A stretch of 64,000 nt of DNA from Methylobacillus rhizosphaerae (lineage in GTDB: Bacteria; Pseudomonadota; Gammaproteobacteria; Burkholderiales; Methylophilaceae). The notes beneath the pieces are model-generated. The model searched no databases and had not been told where the DNA came from. It saw nothing but the letters and a program-made list of their open reading frames with translations. How positions within the stretch are numbered: position 1 is the first letter of the stretch; every line of letters begins with the position of its first letter. Below are positions 61,284 through 64,000 of the stretch, piece after piece. The translations under genes and the position numbers were made by a program. The stretch is taken from the NCBI RefSeq assembly GCF_900187985.1, contig NZ_FZOA01000009.1, positions 1 to 64,000 of the forward strand, written 5' to 3'.

Positions 61284-63787
61284 CCGCATTCCTGATTGCT
61301 TGGCGGCAACTGCGCAGTCAATGGGCTGCAGGTGAAATCCGTGTGTTGGTACTGGCGTTGATACTGGCTGTTGCTGCCACGACCTCGGTGGGATTCTTTA
61401 CCCATCGCATGGAATCAGCGCTGGTGCGACAAGGTGGCATGCTGTTAGGTGGTGATCTGGTGCTGGCAGCAGATCATGCCATTCAGGAAAAATATGCAAA
61501 AGAAGCTGTGCAACGCGGATTGCAGGTGACGCAGGCAGCGGAATTTCCCAGCATGGTGCTGCATGGCGAGGATAGCCAGCTGGTCGAGGTCAAGGCGGTT
61601 GCCAGTGGTTTTCCCTTACGTGGTGAGCTGACGGTGCTGTTGCAGAAAGTGGCTCCGGCGCTGATGCTGACGGGTGGCGCTGCAGCACATGGTGTTCCTG
61701 AGCCTGGCACGATCTGGATCGAGCCACGGCTGGCGAGCCGTCTGGGTGTGAATATAGGGGATCACCTGGAAGTAGGGGAGCGCCAGTTGCAAGTATCTGC
61801 CATTCTGCAGCGAGAGCCTTCCCGTGGGGGCGATGTATTCAGTATTGCGCCGCGCTTGATGATGAATGGAGAAGATATTGTTTCAACCGGGTTGATACAG
61901 TTTGGCAGCCGGGTGAAATACCAGTTGTTGTTGGCTGGGGATGCCGCTGAAATAGCGTCTTATGCCGACTGGGCGAAACCGCAATTGACACGCGGAGAGC
62001 AGTTGCAGAGTGTGACAGATGCCAGGCCGGAAATGCGTAATGCACTGGAAAAAGCCAGTCAGTTCCTCGGCTTATCTGCCATGATGAGTGTGATCCTGGC
62101 CATGGTGGCCATGTTTCTGGCCAGCCAGCCTTATGTGCAGAAAAGCCTGGATAGCTACGCGCTTATGCGTTGTTTCGGCGCTTCCCGCCGTTTTATCTTT
62201 TCTATCCTGATGAGCCAGACATTGCTGATTGCGCTGGTCGGGAGCGGAGTCGGCGTACTGGTGGGGTTTGCGGCCCAGGAAGGATTGGCAGTGCTGGCTG
62301 GCAGGTTATTGGTGGAAAAACTGCCAGCAGCCGGGCTGACACCTGCACTAGCCGGACTGGCTGCAGGGTTTGCCACTATGCTGGCCGTGGTATGGCCGCA
62401 CCTTGCACGCTTGCGTGATGTGCCTGCTTTGCGCATTTTGCGTCGGGACCTTGGAGAGCAATACCGGGCACATTGGCTGCATTTCCTGCCAGCCCTGCTG
62501 GTGCTGGCTGCATTAGTGTTATGGCAGGCAGGGAACCTCAGGCTGGCAGGGATTGTATTGTTGGCCCTGACAGGAGTGCTATTGGCCGTGGTCCTGCTTG
62601 CCTGGCTGGGAATTCGTCTGTTGATGCGACTTCCACAAGATGTTACCGGTTCCTGGAGGCTGGGGTTGGCAGCGTTCAAGCGCAGGCCCGGGTTGGCCAT
62701 TGCCCAGATCATGGGGTTCAGCCTAGGGCTGATGGCGCTGATCCTGCTGGCGATAGTGCGCGGAGACTTGTTATCCAGCTGGCAGCAGAGCCTGCCGGAA
62801 GATGCGCCCAATCGCTTTATTATCAACATCCAGCCGGAGCAAATAGAACCGGTCAGGCAATTCTTTGCCCGGCAAGGCTTGCACCAGGTGGACATTTTTC
62901 CCATGGTGCGCGGTCGCTTGACTGCCATTAACGGAAGCCCCCTGAATCCGGCGGATTATCAGGATGATCGGGTGCGTCGCCTGGCCGAGCGGGAGTTCAA
63001 TCTCTCCTGGGCAGCAGAAATGCAGCAAGACAACCAGCTGCTGGAAGGGCAGTGGTGGAAGCCATCCGCGCAGGGCAAGCCTTTGATATCTCTGGAGCAG
63101 GGCATTGCCAAGGACTTGCATATCAAGTTGGGGGACAAACTGGCTTACGATGTGGCAGGCAATGCGCTTGAACTGGAAGTCAGCAGCATACGTAAAGTGG
63201 AGTGGGACAGCATGCGTGCCAATTTCTTCGCTGTGACACCACCAGGAGTACTGGATCAGTATCCTGCCAGTTACATTACCAGCTTTCATCTACCTGCAGG
63301 GCAGGAGCAGGTCTTGAACCAGCTGGTACGCGAATTCTCCAATCTGACCATTATTGATGTGGCAGCTTTGCTGGAGCAGGTGCGCGAGATCATGAATAAA
63401 ATGAGTCACGCGCTGGAGTATGTATTTGCCTTCAGCGTGCTGACCGGGTTGTCTGTCCTGTATGCAGCCCTGGTGGCCACCAGGGAAGAGCGAGTGCGAG
63501 AAGCAACCTTGCTGCGGGTGCTCGGCGCATCGCGCAGGCAGGTAGTGCAAGCATTGTGGACCGAGTTTGCCATGATAGGACTGCTGGCCGCGATGGTCGC
63601 AACTGTCTCGGCTGCCATCATGGCGTACTACCTCAGCAGCCGGGTATTCAACATTCCCTATCAGTTCAATGTACCGGGAGCGCTAGGCATCATGTTGTTG
63701 GCTGCCGTATTGGTACCATTGGCTGCCTGGCTGGGTATGCGGCGTTTCCTGAATCAGTCTCCGAAAGCATTATTGCAAAGTATCTGA
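61280..63787 (+). CDS. ybbP: FtsX-like ABC permease, YbbP
   Basis: The 835-residue permease has an N-terminal helix (LVLALILAVAATTSVGFFTHRM), a periplasmic MacB-like domain, two groups of membrane helices (near 265-460 and 690-820) and the FtsX pieces LRVLGASRRQVVQALWTEFA near 745. With YbbA it forms an exporter whose substrate is unproven, possibly hydrophobic compounds or lipids. Confidence 0.9.
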   Translation: MTAFLIAWRQLRSQWAAGEIRVLVLALILAVAATTSVGFFTHRMESALVRQGGMLLGGDLVLAADHAIQEKYAKEAVQRGLQVTQAAEFPSMVLHGEDSQLVEVKAVASGFPLRGELTVLLQKVAPALMLTGGAAAHGVPEPGTIWIEPRLASRLGVNIGDHLEVGERQLQVSAILQREPSRGGDVFSIAPRLMMNGEDIVSTGLIQFGSRVKYQLLLAGDAAEIASYADWAKPQLTRGEQLQSVTDARPEMRNALEKASQFLGLSAMMSVILAMVAMFLASQPYVQKSLDSYALMRCFGASRRFIFSILMSQTLLIALVGSGVGVLVGFAAQEGLAVLAGRLLVEKLPAAGLTPALAGLAAGFATMLAVVWPHLARLRDVPALRILRRDLGEQYRAHWLHFLPALLVLAALVLWQAGNLRLAGIVLLALTGVLLAVVLLAWLGIRLLMRLPQDVTGSWRLGLAAFKRRPGLAIAQIMGFSLGLMALILLAIVRGDLLSSWQQSLPEDAPNRFIINIQPEQIEPVRQFFARQGLHQVDIFPMVRGRLTAINGSPLNPADYQDDRVRRLAEREFNLSWAAEMQQDNQLLEGQWWKPSAQGKPLISLEQGIAKDLHIKLGDKLAYDVAGNALELEVSSIRKVEWDSMRANFFAVTPPGVLDQYPASYITSFHLPAGQEQVLNQLVREFSNLTIIDVAALLEQVREIMNKMSHALEYVFAFSVLTGLSVLYAALVATREERVREATLLRVLGASRRQVVQALWTEFAMIGLLAAMVATVSAAIMAYYLSSRVFNIPYQFNVPGALGIMLLAAVLVPLAAWLGMRRFLNQSPKALLQSI

Positions 63788-63802
63788 AGCATGTTTTGAT
63801 TG

Positions 63803-63848
63803 AACCGTCATTGCCTGGATAACGTGTCCAGGCAATGACGGTTTTTTT
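63803..63848 (+). terminator. Strong Rho-independent terminator after ybbP
   Basis: Perfect 17-pair stem between 63803-63819 and 63827-63843 with a seven-base loop, followed by T-rich sequence (63842-63848). Confidence 0.95.
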
Positions 63849-63892
63849 ATATGCTTAGGCTGCCGAAATGGTTGGTTGGAGCACAACCATAA

Positions 63893-63953
63893 ATTGGCTA
63901 TATATAGCCAATTGGCTGTATACAACCAACTGAATTGGCTATATATAACCAAT
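63893..63953. repeat. Three-copy palindromic operator array
   Basis: Three versions of one 18-20 base palindrome lie here: ATTGGCTATATATAGCCAAT at 63893-63912 (perfect), TTGGCTGTATACAACCAA at 63912-63929, and ATTGGCTATATATAACCAAT at 63934-63953. Centres are about 18 and 23 bases apart. A related fragment, GGTTGG...CAACC, precedes them. The array probably lies in a promoter for a gene beyond the window. Confidence 0.75.
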
Positions 63954-64000
63954 TTCAAAATCATGATTTTTTGCTAAAAAATTATTTTAATAAATACAAT

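Overview
This window looks like part of a chromosome from a betaproteobacterium. The dnaE-accA-tilS order, the class Ia ribonucleotide reductase with its ferredoxin, and the sequence style of HrpA, AhpCF and MetR all point that way. Methylophilaceae or close relatives are my best guess, but that rests on recollection, not a search. Most of the window is moderately GC-rich core genome. Two stretches differ: a prophage end at the left (1 to about 6590) and a strongly AT-rich gene at 45737-47386.

Layout. Positions 1-6590 are the integrase-proximal end of a prophage. It carries a truncated pentapeptide-repeat protein, a tiny membrane protein, a YqaJ exonuclease plus RecT annealase pair, a frameshifted phage gene, several small phage proteins, an excisionase-like HTH protein and a tyrosine integrase. 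The integrase abuts the 3' end of tRNA-Arg(CCU), the probable attachment site; the other prophage end is outside the window. Positions 6777-17681 are a leftward run: ahpF, ahpC, uup, an AsmA-family protein, an MFS transporter, rep and ylqF. Positions 17847-20195 hold an alkaline phosphatase operon behind a candidate Pho box. A methyltransferase, a YihY protein, a zinc-type dehydrogenase, hrpA, a lytic transglycosylase and a Gfo/Idh/MocA oxidoreductase follow.

Positions 30671-31782 hold an EamA transporter remnant, a fluoride riboswitch and crcB. Next is metR, divergent (with two MetR-type boxes) from a stand-alone MetE N-terminal domain that lacks the catalytic half. The nrdA-nrdB-yfaE operon follows, preceded by a NrdR-like box. 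After it come a decayed S24 repressor and a TonB-dependent siderophore receptor with a candidate Fur box. Positions 43337-48709 look like a metal-homeostasis neighbourhood: two complete COG0523 (G3E) GTPases tail to tail, the 5' stub of a third, a DksA paralogue without the zinc-finger cysteines behind two matching palindromic operators, and a Fur/Zur-family regulator. An AT-rich membrane sulfatase/LTA-synthase-like gene sits inside this group.

The right part is core: an RNase II-like enzyme, a spermidine-synthase-like protein, an RNA methyltransferase, a MazG-like pyrophosphohydrolase, a truncated haemoglobin, tpx, dnaE, accA, tilS, tesA and the ybbA-ybbP ABC exporter, ended by a strong terminator. 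The last 110 bases carry three palindromic operator-like repeats that probably regulate a gene beyond the window. The observations most worth following are the zinc-limitation cluster, the fluoride riboswitch with an interposed small ORF, the orphan MetE N-domain under MetR control, and the terminal operator array.
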